Below, one piece after another: positions 36,801-46,314 of a stretch of DNA of 64,000 nt. The notes under the pieces are model-generated. The model saw only the letters and a list, made by a program, of their open reading frames with translations. It had not been told where the DNA came from and ran no database searches. Source of the DNA: an uncultured Clostridia bacterium. GTDB taxonomy: Bacteria; Bacillota; Clostridia; Monoglobales; Monoglobaceae. The stretch is from the NCBI GenBank assembly GCA_934454115.1, contig CAKSFQ010000003.1:79858-143857 (forward strand), in the 5' to 3' direction. Within the stretch, counting starts at the first letter, position 1. Each line of letters opens with the position of its first letter. The translations under genes and the position numbers were made by a program.

Positions 36801-38588
36801 TTACTTTAAAAGTTTGCATTTTGTTAAAACGGCAGCGATTTTTTCGCCCTTTGGCAGACGAAGGATATCCTCGCGCGCGATTGCCTTTACCGCAAAGACG
36901 GCAAAGAGGTAGGTCAGTGCGCAAACGCCGAGTTCTGCCGCAATCAGCAGCCGGCGCAGCCAGATATTGACTGCCGCGTTTTCTAAAAATCCTGGACCGG
37001 TGACAAAGGTGCCAAGCACAAAACCAACGCCGCCCATAATCAGCGCAGCAAACAGCGGCTTTAGCAGAAAGGCGCTGAGACGGAACTTGATTTTAGCGTG
37101 GCGGATAATCTGGGTAATGTTCAGCACGGCGATGATGGTGTAGCAGATAAAGGTGCCAACCGGCGCACCGTCAATGCCAAGGTAAGGAATGCAGAAAAAG
37201 TTTACCAAAACCTTGGCGATGCCGCCGATGATCATATTGATGACCGGCAAATAAACCTTGCCGTAGGCCTGTAAAATCGCATTGGTGACCGAGACCACCG
37301 AAACGGGAATGATCGCGATACCCAAAATCGCCATGACGGATTTTGCGTTGGTGTCGTGAAAGAGGAGGAAGAGGACTTCCTTTGACAGGGAGGCAAGCCC
37401 CAGTGCGCAGGGCGCTGCAAACAAGACGGCGATGCGGATGGCGCTCTCTGTGATGCTGCGTGCCTCAAGACCATTTTTTCGCGTGACGGCGGCCGAGATA
37501 GCCGGGACAACGCTCATACCGAGCGCAACGACCAGGGTAAGCGGAAGATTAAAGATCGTCAGCGCCTTGCCGGTGTACATGCCGTAAAGGGTAGAGGCCT
37601 CATGCTGATAAAGCGTCAGTCCCTGCCAGCCCTCTTCGGCGACCTGGGTCGCAAATTTTGTTCCCTCGCGGAACATAAAATCGTAATGGGAAAGTACCTC
37701 CGGCCGGGTGACCAGACGCCGGGTGATGGTTGCCATATCGATCAGCGAGGTCAGAGAGGAGACCGACGCGCCGATGGTAATCGGAATGGCAATTAAAATC
37801 AGCTCCTTTAAAATGGTGTGGTCAGAACGCAGCGGTGCGGTCTGCGGAAGCTTTGCGCGGCGTTTTCTGGTTGCAAAATAGATGATGCTGAGCAGTAAAA
37901 AGGAAAGAAACGTACCTATTGTTACACCGGAAATTGCACCGGCAGAGGCATAGACCGTCCGAAGATGGAGGGACTGTACCTTCCTTGCGGCAATGTCCAC
38001 GGCAGCGGAAAGATTGGTGTCAACGGCCATATTCATAAAAAAGCTTGCCGCCAGCATACCGACAATAAGCTTTGCAGAGGCTTCAATCACCTCAGATAGC
38101 GCGGTGGGAAGCATATTTTGGCGACCCTGGAAGTAGCCGCGGTAGACAGAGGCCATCGAAACAAAAAACACGGCCGGCGAAATGGCAAGAATGCCGAGTG
38201 CAGAGCCGGGCACCGAAACCAGAGCCTCTAATTGATTATGAAATAGGAAGAGGAGCGCTGTTCCAATCAAACCGATCGTAGCCAAAAAGCGCAGTGCGGT
38301 TTGAAAAATTCGTTTTGCGTCCTGTTCGTGATTTTTGGCAGTGCTTTCCGCCACCATTTTAGAAATGGCAATCGGAAAACCGGCCGTTGCGACGATAAAC
38401 ATAAAGGTGTAAATCTGATATGCAATATTAAAATAGCCCATTCCGTCATCACCGATTAAATTGGTGAGCGGAATTTTAAAAAAGGCGCCAATGATCTTGA
38501 CAATCAGGTTTGCAATTCCCAAAACCAGAGCGCCCTGCACAAATCCGTTTGTTTTGGGCATATTTTTCTTCTCGTTCAAAGCATCCAA
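36801..38588 (-). CDS. SpoVB/MurJ-like oligosaccharide flippase (YabM-type)
   Basis: 595 residues with about 14 membrane helices. The N-terminal GALVLGIANLIVKIIGAFFK segment and the YFQGRQNMLPTALSEVIE loop are characteristic of the SpoVB/YtgP/MurJ branch of the MOP exporter superfamily. The family flips lipid-linked wall precursors. The gene order with mazG and rqcP matches Bacillus yabM-yabN-yabO. ATG 38588 has a close GAGGAG; an in-frame ATG at 38561 is possible. Confidence 0.88.
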   Translation of the reverse strand: MDALNEKKNMPKTNGFVQGALVLGIANLIVKIIGAFFKIPLTNLIGDDGMGYFNIAYQIYTFMFIVATAGFPIAISKMVAESTAKNHEQDAKRIFQTALRFLATIGLIGTALLFLFHNQLEALVSVPGSALGILAISPAVFFVSMASVYRGYFQGRQNMLPTALSEVIEASAKLIVGMLAASFFMNMAVDTNLSAAVDIAARKVQSLHLRTVYASAGAISGVTIGTFLSFLLLSIIYFATRKRRAKLPQTAPLRSDHTILKELILIAIPITIGASVSSLTSLIDMATITRRLVTRPEVLSHYDFMFREGTKFATQVAEEGWQGLTLYQHEASTLYGMYTGKALTIFNLPLTLVVALGMSVVPAISAAVTRKNGLEARSITESAIRIAVLFAAPCALGLASLSKEVLFLLFHDTNAKSVMAILGIAIIPVSVVSVTNAILQAYGKVYLPVINMIIGGIAKVLVNFFCIPYLGIDGAPVGTFICYTIIAVLNITQIIRHAKIKFRLSAFLLKPLFAALIMGGVGFVLGTFVTGPGFLENAAVNIWLRRLLIAAELGVCALTYLFAVFAVKAIAREDILRLPKGEKIAAVLTKCKLLK

Positions 38589-38682
38589 CTCCTCATCGTA
38601 TTGTCCACGGAAAACCTATCCTATTATATTATACTTTCTCAAAAAAAACAACTGCTTTTCCTTATTTTTCTTGTTGATTAAT

Positions 38683-38714
38683 AAAAAAAAGGATGCAGGC
38701 AATCGCCTGCATCC
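38683..38714 (-). terminator. Terminator of the glycosyltransferase gene
   Basis: Perfect 10-bp stem GGATGCAGGC / GCCTGCATCC with a 4-base loop; on the minus strand it is followed by eight T. Confidence 0.93.
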
Positions 38715-38729
38715 CCATTGGGTTTTTAC

Positions 38730-39992
38730 TTACGCAATCATCTGATCACTTTGTACCTCGTCCAGTGTGCGGACAACCGAGTGCTTGATGGGCTTCCATT
38801 CTACCTTCTTAAACAGGGCAATGACCGCAATCGGAACATATGTCAGCATGAAGATCGGGAAAGTGAATAAATTTAAAATCCGCTTTCCCTTGCTGCAGTG
38901 AATCTGATTCCATTCGGTGATGGTGGTAATTGTCCCAAGGATAAAGAACAAACCGTAAAAATTCAATAGCGTCTGCAAAAGCGTTTGCAGCAAAATCGGC
39001 GTTTCGGGCGATTTTGCAATCATACCGAGCGGTATGGCAACCGCATTTACAATGGTACTGATTAAGGTCAGCAGCATGGCCGGCATAATCGTCATCAGCA
39101 TATCAAAGCAGGAAAAGCTACCCTTAAAGATGCCGCGGAAGAGCTGGCCGCCGTAGTTTGCGAACACCTGATAGAACCCCTTTGCCCAGCGCAGCCGCTG
39201 CGTATACGACTGGCGGAACAGGGTCGGCTGCTCATCATAGAGAATCGCATCGGCACAGTAACCAATGGTCTCGCCATGGATGACACTGTCTACCGTAAAC
39301 TCGATATCCTCGGTCAGAAGATGGTGAATCCATCCGCCGTTTTTGCGAATGATATCGGCGCTCACCAAAAATCCGGTGCCGGAGATGGCACAGCTGGTAT
39401 TCAGCTGCATTCTGGAATTGTTTAAGAACTTTGCCTCACGCAGGAACCAAAGCGAGTAGCCGGCAGAAATCCAGTTGCTGCCGAAATTTTTAGAATTGCG
39501 ATAACTGGTGATGATGCGGTAGCCGGCAGAAAAGACCTTATTCATCGCAGCGATGTAGTTCGGGTCTAAAAGATTGTCGGCGTCAAAAATCATGTAGGCA
39601 GCATACTCCTTTTCGGCATAGTCGCGGTTAATGATCTCAAACATCCAGTCGAGCGCATAGCCCTTGCCGACCTGCTTGTCGTTAAAACGCTCATAAACAA
39701 TGGCGCCGGCAGAGCGTGCCACCTGCGCTGTGTCATCCGTGCAGTTATCGGCAATTACAAATACGTCCACCAGATCGGACGGATAGTTCTGATTTTTAAT
39801 ACTCTCAATCAGCTGCGCAATCACCGACCGTTCGTTTCTGGCCGAGACAACAACGGCATAGCGATGCAGTGTGTCGGCTTCAAAACGCTTTGGTTTTTTG
39901 AGAAGCCCAACAAAAATATAAAAAAACTGATATGCATAACACAAGGTAAACACAATGGAAATCATAAAGTTCAAATAAATGATTGTTTTCAT
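38730..39992 (-). CDS. Membrane glycosyltransferase family 2
   Basis: 420 residues from the ATG at 39992, behind AAGGGG; the upstream frame is poor. One N-terminal membrane helix precedes a GT-A catalytic domain with VVVSARNER, FDADNLLD (D-x-D), LLTEDIEFT and QRLRWAKG (Q-x-x-R-W). Three to four membrane helices follow. This layout is that of processive synthases that make and export polysaccharide. Substrate is unknown and no partner gene lies beside it. Confidence 0.85.
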   Translation of the reverse strand: MKTIIYLNFMISIVFTLCYAYQFFYIFVGLLKKPKRFEADTLHRYAVVVSARNERSVIAQLIESIKNQNYPSDLVDVFVIADNCTDDTAQVARSAGAIVYERFNDKQVGKGYALDWMFEIINRDYAEKEYAAYMIFDADNLLDPNYIAAMNKVFSAGYRIITSYRNSKNFGSNWISAGYSLWFLREAKFLNNSRMQLNTSCAISGTGFLVSADIIRKNGGWIHHLLTEDIEFTVDSVIHGETIGYCADAILYDEQPTLFRQSYTQRLRWAKGFYQVFANYGGQLFRGIFKGSFSCFDMLMTIMPAMLLTLISTIVNAVAIPLGMIAKSPETPILLQTLLQTLLNFYGLFFILGTITTITEWNQIHCSKGKRILNLFTFPIFMLTYVPIAVIALFKKVEWKPIKHSVVRTLDEVQSDQMIA

Positions 39993-40619
39993 AAGAATCC
40001 CCTTATCCCGTTTGCAAGTGCCGCGACATGGCATGCGCGGCACAGTTTCCCTTACGATCACTTTATATTTTATAATCTATCATCTTTCCATTACCTTTAT
40101 ATAGCTAAAATATAAATAACAAATAAATAAATTATAAATTCTTTATAAACATATTGGAAAAATATAGAAAATTGGCGTTAGCATTCTGTTTTCACGCATA
40201 AAAGTGCTGTTTTTATAACAAAGAACTGTGCTATTTGCACAAGAAAAACAATGTCCTGTCGTTAAAAATCTACAAAATTAAAATTTGGTTACAAATACCA
40301 AATAAAAGGTAATTTTTTTGTGGACTTGGTTCATTTTATGCAAAACAAGGTGGAATAGAACCAATATAAAAGCTGAAAAAGAAAAGCCGCCTCTAAGAGA
40401 CCGTCGGCGGATTGGTGAGCGAGGATCGTCAATTTAAGACAACGTCTTGCTGAAACTGACTTTATGACAGAATGAAGCCGCCTTTGCCTTAAACCTCGTG
40501 TAAGTCTCCGTGTAAAAAGTCGGTCATGAATGGACTATCTTTTTTGAAAAAACTGTGTTATAATAGCTTAGGTATGCAGAAAAGCTACGAAATGAGCAGA
40601 TGGGAAGGGGTCCTTAACA
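39993..40619. other. Intergenic region between divergent genes
   Basis: About 630 bases. 40060-40370 is very AT-rich and would hold the glycosyltransferase promoter. 40380-40530 is more balanced, with GCCGCCT segments (40387 and 40486) but no clear hairpin with T run, riboswitch motif or coding frame. A -10 box TATAAT at 40559-40564 serves the HD-domain gene; its -35 is weak. Confidence 0.5.
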
Positions 40620-41801
40620 ATGATACGAAAATCTCTCATTGAATTTATTTTTGACGCTGCGTCCATTGAACGGTGGAATGATCATATCCGGCCGTCACGC
40701 GGCTTTACGGAGCTGGATAAGCAATCGCACAAGATGCTTTGCGCCTATGTGCTTGGAAAACTGGACCAGGAGATCGATTGGGTTCGGTTGATTGAGGGCG
40801 GGATTTTTGAATTTTTGCACCGTTTAGTGCTCACCGATATCAAACCGCCGATCTTTCATCGCCTGATGGAGGAAAAGGGCAGAGAGCTGAATGCGTGGGC
40901 AGTGGAACAAATTATGCCGGAGATTTCCTCGATTCCCGGCGGTTTTGCAGAGCGGTTTGCACGGTACTTTATGGACGAGACGGAGAGTCGGCGCGAAAAA
41001 GCGGTGCTGGAGGGAGCACATTATCTGGCTACACAGTGGGAGTTTGGCATTATCTACGATATGTGCAGGCGGTATTACGGCATCGAAAATACCAGACACG
41101 AGATCGACAGCAAGCTGCAGCGGCTGGAGCGCATGGAGTGCTTTTCAACTTTTATGCAAAACAAAAATTACCAGGGTTTTACGGATCTTTTGGGAGAACT
41201 TCGTTTTCAGCAGCGCTGGTCGCGTTCGCCCAGAATCCCGGAAACCTCGGTGATCGGGCATATGCTGATCGTGGCGGTCATGTCCTATCTGTGTTCCTGC
41301 GAGATCGGCGCTTGCGCCCAGAGAGCCAAAAATAATTTTTTAGGCGGTTTGTTTCATGATATCCCGGAGGTTTTAACCAGAGATATCGTATCTCCGGTGA
41401 AAAACTCGGTGGAGGGCTTAGATGCCCTGATCAAAAATATTGAGCAGGAACAAATGGAGCGCGTGCTTTACCCCTTGATTCCCAAGGAGTGGCAGGACGA
41501 AATTGCGTATTATACCAATGATGAGTTTGAAAACAAGGTAATGATGGACGGAACGATTACCTTTGTGACTTCCGACGCCATGAACCAAAGCTACAATCAC
41601 GCACGCTATCAGCCGGTAGACGGAAGGATTATCCGCGGCTGTGACCACTTGGCGGCCTGTGTGGAGACTTATGTTTCGCATACCTGCGGCGTTACCAGTC
41701 ATACTCTGCAGGGCGCCAATCGAGAGCTTTGTGCGCAATATAAAAATTCATGCATCGGCGGCATTGATTTTGGCTGCCTGTTTGATTATTTCAGAATTTA
41801 A
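40620..41801 (+). CDS. HD-domain phosphohydrolase-like protein
   Basis: 393 residues. An HD domain similar to the YfbR/5'-deoxynucleotidase type covers about 205-330: SVIGHMLIVA carries the first His (about 213), GLFHDIPEVLTRDIV the H-D pair (about 244), and FVTSDAMNQSYNH a later Asp. The N-terminal 190 residues also contain FLHRLVLTDIKPPIFHR, perhaps a degenerate second HD-like fold. No membrane segment. The substrate is not predictable. Confidence 0.75.
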   Translation: MIRKSLIEFIFDAASIERWNDHIRPSRGFTELDKQSHKMLCAYVLGKLDQEIDWVRLIEGGIFEFLHRLVLTDIKPPIFHRLMEEKGRELNAWAVEQIMPEISSIPGGFAERFARYFMDETESRREKAVLEGAHYLATQWEFGIIYDMCRRYYGIENTRHEIDSKLQRLERMECFSTFMQNKNYQGFTDLLGELRFQQRWSRSPRIPETSVIGHMLIVAVMSYLCSCEIGACAQRAKNNFLGGLFHDIPEVLTRDIVSPVKNSVEGLDALIKNIEQEQMERVLYPLIPKEWQDEIAYYTNDEFENKVMMDGTITFVTSDAMNQSYNHARYQPVDGRIIRGCDHLAACVETYVSHTCGVTSHTLQGANRELCAQYKNSCIGGIDFGCLFDYFRI

Positions 41802-41813
41802 TACGGATATCTT

Positions 41814-41854
41814 CGCAAAAAAATGAGACGGCTAAGTCCGCCTCATTTTTTGCG
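41814..41854. terminator. Bidirectional terminator between HD gene and tcdA
   Basis: CGCAAAAAAATGAG (41814-41827) pairs with CTCATTTTTTGCG (41842-41854) with one bulge, extended by CGG/CCG. It lies between two convergent genes, and the A/T runs are inside the stem. Confidence 0.85.
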
Positions 41855-42610
41855 CTCTGTTTCCGTAAGGTCCTTGATTACCTCGCCCGCGATGATAAGC
41901 CCCACAACCGAGGGGACAAACGCTACGCTGCCCGGAACTTGCCGCCGGGCAGCACAGGTCCGTGTCGAGCCGGGCGGACAGATGCAGTGTTCCTTGCAGC
42001 TGTTTGTTGGGTCATCGAGCGGACGCATCGGTTTTTCTTTGGAATAAACCACCTTAAGGTGCGGAATATTCCGCTTTTTTAATTCCGTGCGCATAACGCG
42101 TGCCAGCGGACAAACCGAGGTCTGGTAAATATCCGCCACCTGAAAGGCGGTGGGGTCAAGCTTGTTGCCGGCGCCCATAGAACTGATAAGGGGTGTTCCG
42201 ACACGGCTGCAGCCTACCGCAAGCTCAATTTTGCCGGTGACAGTGTCGATGGCATCCACCACATAATCATAATCCTTAAAGTCAAATAATGCGGCCGTTT
42301 CCGGCGTATAAAAGGTGCGGTACGTTTGCACCTGAAGCTGCGGATTGATGGAAAGCATACGTTCTTTGGCAACATCCACCTTATATCTTCCAACCGTGTC
42401 CCCGGTCGCATAAATCTGGCGGTTGATGTTAGTCAGACAAACCTTATCATCATCGATGACAGCGATACTGCCGATACCGCTCCGCGCCAAGGCCTCTGCG
42501 GTAAATCCGCCGACGCCGCCAATGCCAAAGACGGCAACACGCGCGGCAGCCAGCTTTTCCATTGCCGCGCTGCCAAGTAAAAGTTCTGTTCTTGAAAATC
42601 GATTTTGCAT
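41843..42610 (-). CDS. tcdA: tRNA threonylcarbamoyladenosine dehydratase
   Basis: 255 residues of the ThiF/MoeB/E1-like superfamily. The nucleotide-binding loop is VFGIGGVGGF (about 27-36), followed by INRQIYATGDTVGRYK and DAIDTVTGK. C-terminal cysteines (SVCPLARVMR, CKEHCICPPG) are as in YgdL/TcdA. It cyclises t6A37 to ct6A in tRNAs. Its 3' end forms part of the terminator shared with the HD gene. Confidence 0.9.
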   Translation of the reverse strand: MQNRFSRTELLLGSAAMEKLAAARVAVFGIGGVGGFTAEALARSGIGSIAVIDDDKVCLTNINRQIYATGDTVGRYKVDVAKERMLSINPQLQVQTYRTFYTPETAALFDFKDYDYVVDAIDTVTGKIELAVGCSRVGTPLISSMGAGNKLDPTAFQVADIYQTSVCPLARVMRTELKKRNIPHLKVVYSKEKPMRPLDDPTNSCKEHCICPPGSTRTCAARRQVPGSVAFVPSVVGLIIAGEVIKDLTETERKK

Positions 42611-42717
42611 AGGTCCTCCACTTCATGTTTCGCGATTTTGGTGTAGGCAAAAGCGGAAATCCGTGTCCCAAAATGGAGCTGGGATTACTCCCTTTCGGCT
42701 AAAAGTGATCGGTTCTT

Positions 42718-43806
42718 TCAAATTTTCCCTTTTCGGACAGGCTCAGATAAGGCGGACAATTCGGTGTGTGCAGCCACATTTCCAATGTCGGTAACAATCC
42801 GATAGCCGGCGCTTTGCACGCGCCGTTCCAGACAGCTTCGGCATTGCGCCGCCTCGTCCCCGGTACAGATTTTGTTTTCATAAAGGGCGTAATGCTTTCG
42901 CACATCAACGGGAGAAAGGTTTGGCATGACAACGTTTGCCCCTGCCTTTAAGCCCATTTCCCGTCCGTTTGGATGAATGGTTCCGAGTGCGGTCGTAGAA
43001 GGAATCAGCGCATAGGGAAAGAGCAGCCGCAAAATCGCAATCAGCCGCAGGGTCATGGCAAGAGACCCATTTTCGTAGTTGCGAAACGGGGTGCTGTGGT
43101 GGGTGAGATACGGCCCGATTCCGATCATATCCGGCTGCAGTTCTTTTAAAAACACAAGATCTGCCAATAAGGTTTCGTCCGTTTGAAACGGACTGCCTAC
43201 CATAAAGCCGGAACCAACCTGAAATCCGATCTCCTTTAAATCATAGAGACACTGCTTTCGCCGTTTCAGGGACATTCCGTGCGGATGCAGCCTGGCATAA
43301 TGCGCAGCATCCGCGGTTTCATGCCGAAGCAGGTAGCGGTTTGCCCCTGCGCGAAAATAGGCAAGATAGCTTTCACGGCTTTTTTCACCGATGGACAGGG
43401 TGATTGCACAGTCAGGGTACCTGCTGCGAATCCCCGATACAATGCGGCAAATCATTGCGTCCGTGTAGAAATCATCCTCGCCGCCCTGGAGAACAAAGGT
43501 ACGAAAACCCAACGCGTAGCCCTCTTTACAGCAGGCGTTAATCAAGTCCTCACTGAGCCGATAACGGGTGGTGTCTTTATTGTCATGGCGGATTCCGCAG
43601 TAGAAACAGTTGTTTTTGCAATAGTTCGTAAACTCAATCAGACCGCGGATAAAAACCTTGTCGCCGTAGTATTTGCGCCGCTCCTGATCCGCGCGGCGAA
43701 AAAGTTCAGCCTCCGCATTGTCGGCGTGCAAGAGCACAGCTAGCGTTTCTCGGTCGATAATGTGCGTCTTTTGCAGTGCGTCAATTTGCTCCGTAATCGT
43801 TTTCAT
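42718..43806 (-). CDS. hydE: [FeFe] hydrogenase maturase HydE (radical SAM)
   Basis: 362 residues from the ATG at 43806 (GTG 43818 is possible). The radical SAM motif is CKNNCFYCG (about 64-72). RETADAAHYARLHP-like and MPNLSPVDVRKHYALYENKIC segments with C-terminal cysteines fit HydE. HydE helps build the diiron subcluster of [FeFe] hydrogenase together with HydF and HydG, none of which is in this window. The related methylornithine synthase PylB is less likely because the ALYxNKIC motif is HydE-like. Confidence 0.85.
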   Translation of the reverse strand: MKTITEQIDALQKTHIIDRETLAVLLHADNAEAELFRRADQERRKYYGDKVFIRGLIEFTNYCKNNCFYCGIRHDNKDTTRYRLSEDLINACCKEGYALGFRTFVLQGGEDDFYTDAMICRIVSGIRSRYPDCAITLSIGEKSRESYLAYFRAGANRYLLRHETADAAHYARLHPHGMSLKRRKQCLYDLKEIGFQVGSGFMVGSPFQTDETLLADLVFLKELQPDMIGIGPYLTHHSTPFRNYENGSLAMTLRLIAILRLLFPYALIPSTTALGTIHPNGREMGLKAGANVVMPNLSPVDVRKHYALYENKICTGDEAAQCRSCLERRVQSAGYRIVTDIGNVAAHTELSALSEPVRKGKI

Positions 43807-43832
43807 AGCAGCCCTCACAGTTTCTCATTGCT

Positions 43833-43935
43833 TCAATCGTTTTTTTGGATCAAATCGTCCAGTTCCCAGCCCGGCATCTCGGCGCCGCGCTCAATGACCA
43901 CGCGGGAGGAGCCGGCGGCAAATTTGACGTTTTTT
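43833..43935 (-). pseudogene. C-terminal gene fragment upstream of hydE
   Basis: On the minus strand a frame that follows a stop near 43942 reads KFAAGSSRVVIERGAEMPG and ends WELDDLIQKND at a TGA (43835-43833). Its GC-rich, codon-like composition contrasts with the AT-rich flank. It has no usable start near its beginning. It looks like the 3' end of a deleted gene; the family is not recognised. Confidence 0.4.
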
Positions 43936-43998
43936 TACTTCTTTAGCGTTTTTTGACGAAAGAAATTTATGAAAGCGCGTCCAAAATGCGCGTCTTAC

Positions 43999-44478
43999 TC
44001 AGCGGCGCGAAAAGGGATAGGGATATGCGCCGCCCGACATAACCAGCGGTTTGTCTTTCATGAAAAACAGCAGCACGACCAGCGGCAGTCTGCCAAACAG
44101 AGATAATAACGCGTAGATCGAGGCGCGGGACGGTGTAAACAGATAGAAGAACTTATGCAAAAACAAAACCAGGAGCAGGTTTACCAAAATCCGCAGCGGC
44201 ACCGGGAAGAATCCGCCGACCATGCCGAGAAGTATCTGCAAAAGCTCCAAAAGAACCATGACCCATTCCAGATGTGGAATGCGGAAATCGCGGATCATAT
44301 ATTCCTCACACAAAGACCCGATGATGTAATATTGCAGAACCGGGATAAAGGCGATCCAAGGGTTTGGAACACTGTTGTTTTTCGCAATTTGATACAGACT
44401 GACGGCGGAAGCGGCATAGAGAAGCAGAGTGTAGACCACCCGAAATATCAGATGCGCGCCCATAAAAAAATCGTGCAT
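43999..44478 (-). CDS. Small integral membrane protein of unknown function
   Basis: 159 residues with four hydrophobic segments. The motif NPWIAFIPVLQYYIIGSL is reminiscent of a widespread family of small clostridial membrane proteins. The C-terminus is basic (PFSRR). Good AAGGAG ribosome site. No function can be assigned. Confidence 0.7.
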   Translation of the reverse strand: MHDFFMGAHLIFRVVYTLLLYAASAVSLYQIAKNNSVPNPWIAFIPVLQYYIIGSLCEEYMIRDFRIPHLEWVMVLLELLQILLGMVGGFFPVPLRILVNLLLVLFLHKFFYLFTPSRASIYALLSLFGRLPLVVLLFFMKDKPLVMSGGAYPYPFSRR

Positions 44479-44609
44479 GACAAAATCTCCTTCGCTGACT
44501 GTTTTTTGTCATAGCATTGTATCATACTTTGAACGAAAAAGCAAGAGCGGCGTTAAAAGCGTAGAAATCCGAATTTGGTGAAGCAAATATGACAATGATT
44601 CGCGTAAAA

Positions 44610-45554
44610 TTATCCCTTTTTTCTTTTCACAATGCAGATGATAAGCAGGATGAAACCTGCGAAAGCCAAGCCGATTCCGACGCCGTATAAAACGCGGATT
44701 CCCTTCTTTTCAAGCGGAATATGTGCAGCTGCCTCCGGCGGCATAAAATCGTGCAATTTCACATAATCGGCATCGGAAATATCATATTGTGTTGTCACGG
44801 CGGAAGAGGATTCATATTCCGTGTTGCCGAGTCTTGCCTTTTGATCCAGCCATACGCTGTGTTTTCTTCCATCCTTATCATATGCTATGAGAAAGACGCC
44901 GTTATTACTGTCGATTTTATCTATTCTGTTGACGGGATTCAGCTTGATTTTTTCTGCCAGATCAAAAAACTGATCTTTATCTACAAGACAACCGGCCGCA
45001 TCGTTTTCTTTTGCATAGACAACCTCGATTTTTTCTGTTTCCTCACGGGTGAAAATCCATAAATCGGCCATCACCGTTGCATTTTTATATTTTTCTAAGT
45101 CGGTTCGCTCCCGCTCTGCCCGCTTAAAGGAGCCGTCGTTTAAATAATCCTCAAGCCGTTTTGTCATATCGTGTTTTTCGGAATCAACCAGCTTGAATTG
45201 ATTGCCCTCTCTGGATGCTATTTCATAGATGTAAACATTGTCATTGTCAAACCGGCCGAATAAATATTCTGTGCCGGTCTTAAGATCCGATGAGGAACGG
45301 CATTTGGCGTATGTTTGTTTTACACCGATTTCAATATCGCCCTTAATTTTTTCGGTGGGTACGACTTCTAAGGAATCAATCTCTTTGTATGGGGCAGACG
45401 GAATATCTCTCGTGGTATAGCGCTCGACCGTACCGAGAAAAACCTTTGCGGTATCTTTATGCAGTAACCCCTCCGGCACATCTCCCGCAAATACCGAAAA
45501 TGACATGCAAAGCAGAACTGCGATCACAGTCAATAAACCGACAATCTTTTTCAT
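44610..45554 (-). CDS. Secreted, C-terminally membrane-anchored protein of unknown function
   Basis: 314 residues from the ATG at 45554, behind AAGGAGG. A signal peptide (about 1-22, ending VFA-GD) is followed by about 260 polar residues and one C-terminal membrane helix (GVGIGLAFAGFILLIICIV) ending KRKKG. The extracytoplasmic part (VFLGTVERYTTRD..., GTEYLFGRFDNDN) may be OB- or beta-barrel-like. No catalytic motif is apparent. Confidence 0.75.
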   Translation of the reverse strand: MKKIVGLLTVIAVLLCMSFSVFAGDVPEGLLHKDTAKVFLGTVERYTTRDIPSAPYKEIDSLEVVPTEKIKGDIEIGVKQTYAKCRSSSDLKTGTEYLFGRFDNDNVYIYEIASREGNQFKLVDSEKHDMTKRLEDYLNDGSFKRAERERTDLEKYKNATVMADLWIFTREETEKIEVVYAKENDAAGCLVDKDQFFDLAEKIKLNPVNRIDKIDSNNGVFLIAYDKDGRKHSVWLDQKARLGNTEYESSSAVTTQYDISDADYVKLHDFMPPEAAAHIPLEKKGIRVLYGVGIGLAFAGFILLIICIVKRKKG

Positions 45555-45594
45555 AGACAAGGCCTCCTTATACAATGGATTGGTTTGTATTTGC

Positions 45595-45623
45595 ATTATA
45601 ACAGATAAGCGTATGCATGTAAA
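45595..45623 (-). promoter_or_regulatory. Promoter of the membrane-anchored protein gene
   Basis: Minus strand TTTACA (45623-45618), 17-base spacer, TATAAT (45600-45595), about 40 bases before the start codon. Confidence 0.75.
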
Positions 45624-45755
45624 GATTAAAAAATCAGACCGCGTCAGTCGCGGCGGAAAACAGTCTATCGCAGATTCTTCTGTCACAAAAAATTGAATAT
45701 ACCGCTGAAAAAATGCCGGCCTACAACTAAAAAATGAAAAAATTTGAAAAAAGGC

Positions 45756-45784
45756 TTGCAATTTTTTTCAAAGCATGTTACAAT
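45756..45784 (+). promoter_or_regulatory. Promoter of rpsT
   Basis: TTGCAA (45756-45761), 17-base spacer, TACAAT (45779-45784). A 90-base leader follows with a GCACA/TGTGC hairpin just before the ribosome site. Confidence 0.75.
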
Positions 45785-45875
45785 ATGAAAGATTGATGTG
45801 GGAATGGCGTCTGTATCGGCGTTGTCCCGTCGCACAGTTTTGTGCCGTCAAAATTGAGTGTTTGGAGGTGAATTT

Positions 45876-46136
45876 ATGCCTAATATAAAGTCAGCAAAAA
45901 AGAGAGTGAAGGTCATCAAAAAAAAGACGCTTCAGAATCAGATGATTAAGTCTCAGCTTAAGACTGCGATCAAAAAGTTTGAGGCCTCTCTGAAAGAGGG
46001 AAAGGCAGTTGCCTCTGAGGCTTATAATTTTGTTGTAAAGAAAACGGATCAGGCTGTGGCAAAGGGGATTCTGCACAAGAATACTGCTGCCCGCCGGAAG
46101 AGTCAGTATGCTGCAAAGCTGAATAAGGTTGCATAA
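45876..46136 (+). CDS. rpsT: 30S ribosomal protein S20
   Basis: 86 residues from ATG 45876, preceded by GGAGGTG. It is highly basic and helical, with the typical start [13 protein letters not shown] and end [17 protein letters not shown]. It binds 16S rRNA early in 30S assembly. Confidence 0.97.
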   Translation: MPNIKSAKKRVKVIKKKTLQNQMIKSQLKTAIKKFEASLKEGKAVASEAYNFVVKKTDQAVAKGILHKNTAARRKSQYAAKLNKVA

Positions 46137-46193
46137 TTTTACTATTGTGCAAGGTAAAAATTCTACTACATGATCGTTGATTGATACGAAAAA

Positions 46194-46213
46194 AAAGCGC
46201 ATTTTTGCGCTTT
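46194..46213 (-). terminator. Terminator of sigG (read on the minus strand)
   Basis: AAAGCGCA / TGCGCTTT stem with a TTTT/AAAA loop; on the minus strand nine T follow. It may also help end rpsT. Confidence 0.8.
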
Positions 46214-46220
46214 CAGACTG

Positions 46221-46301
46221 TCGAAGAACCCGATTTTTTGCTTAATGCAAAGTCGGGTTCTTCGATGCACGCAGGAGGGAATTTAATAAATTCCCTCCTG
46301 C
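46221..46301. repeat. Tandem long palindromes between rpsT and sigG
   Basis: Palindrome one: a 13-bp perfect stem (46221-46233 with 46253-46265), extended inside by TTTGC/GCAAA. Palindrome two: a 14-bp perfect stem GCAGGAGGGAATTT (46271-46284) with its complement (46288-46301) and a 3-base loop. Only 5 bases separate them. They exceed what one terminator needs and may be a dispersed palindromic repeat. Confidence 0.65.
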
Positions 46302-46314
46302 CGCAATTGTCGTG

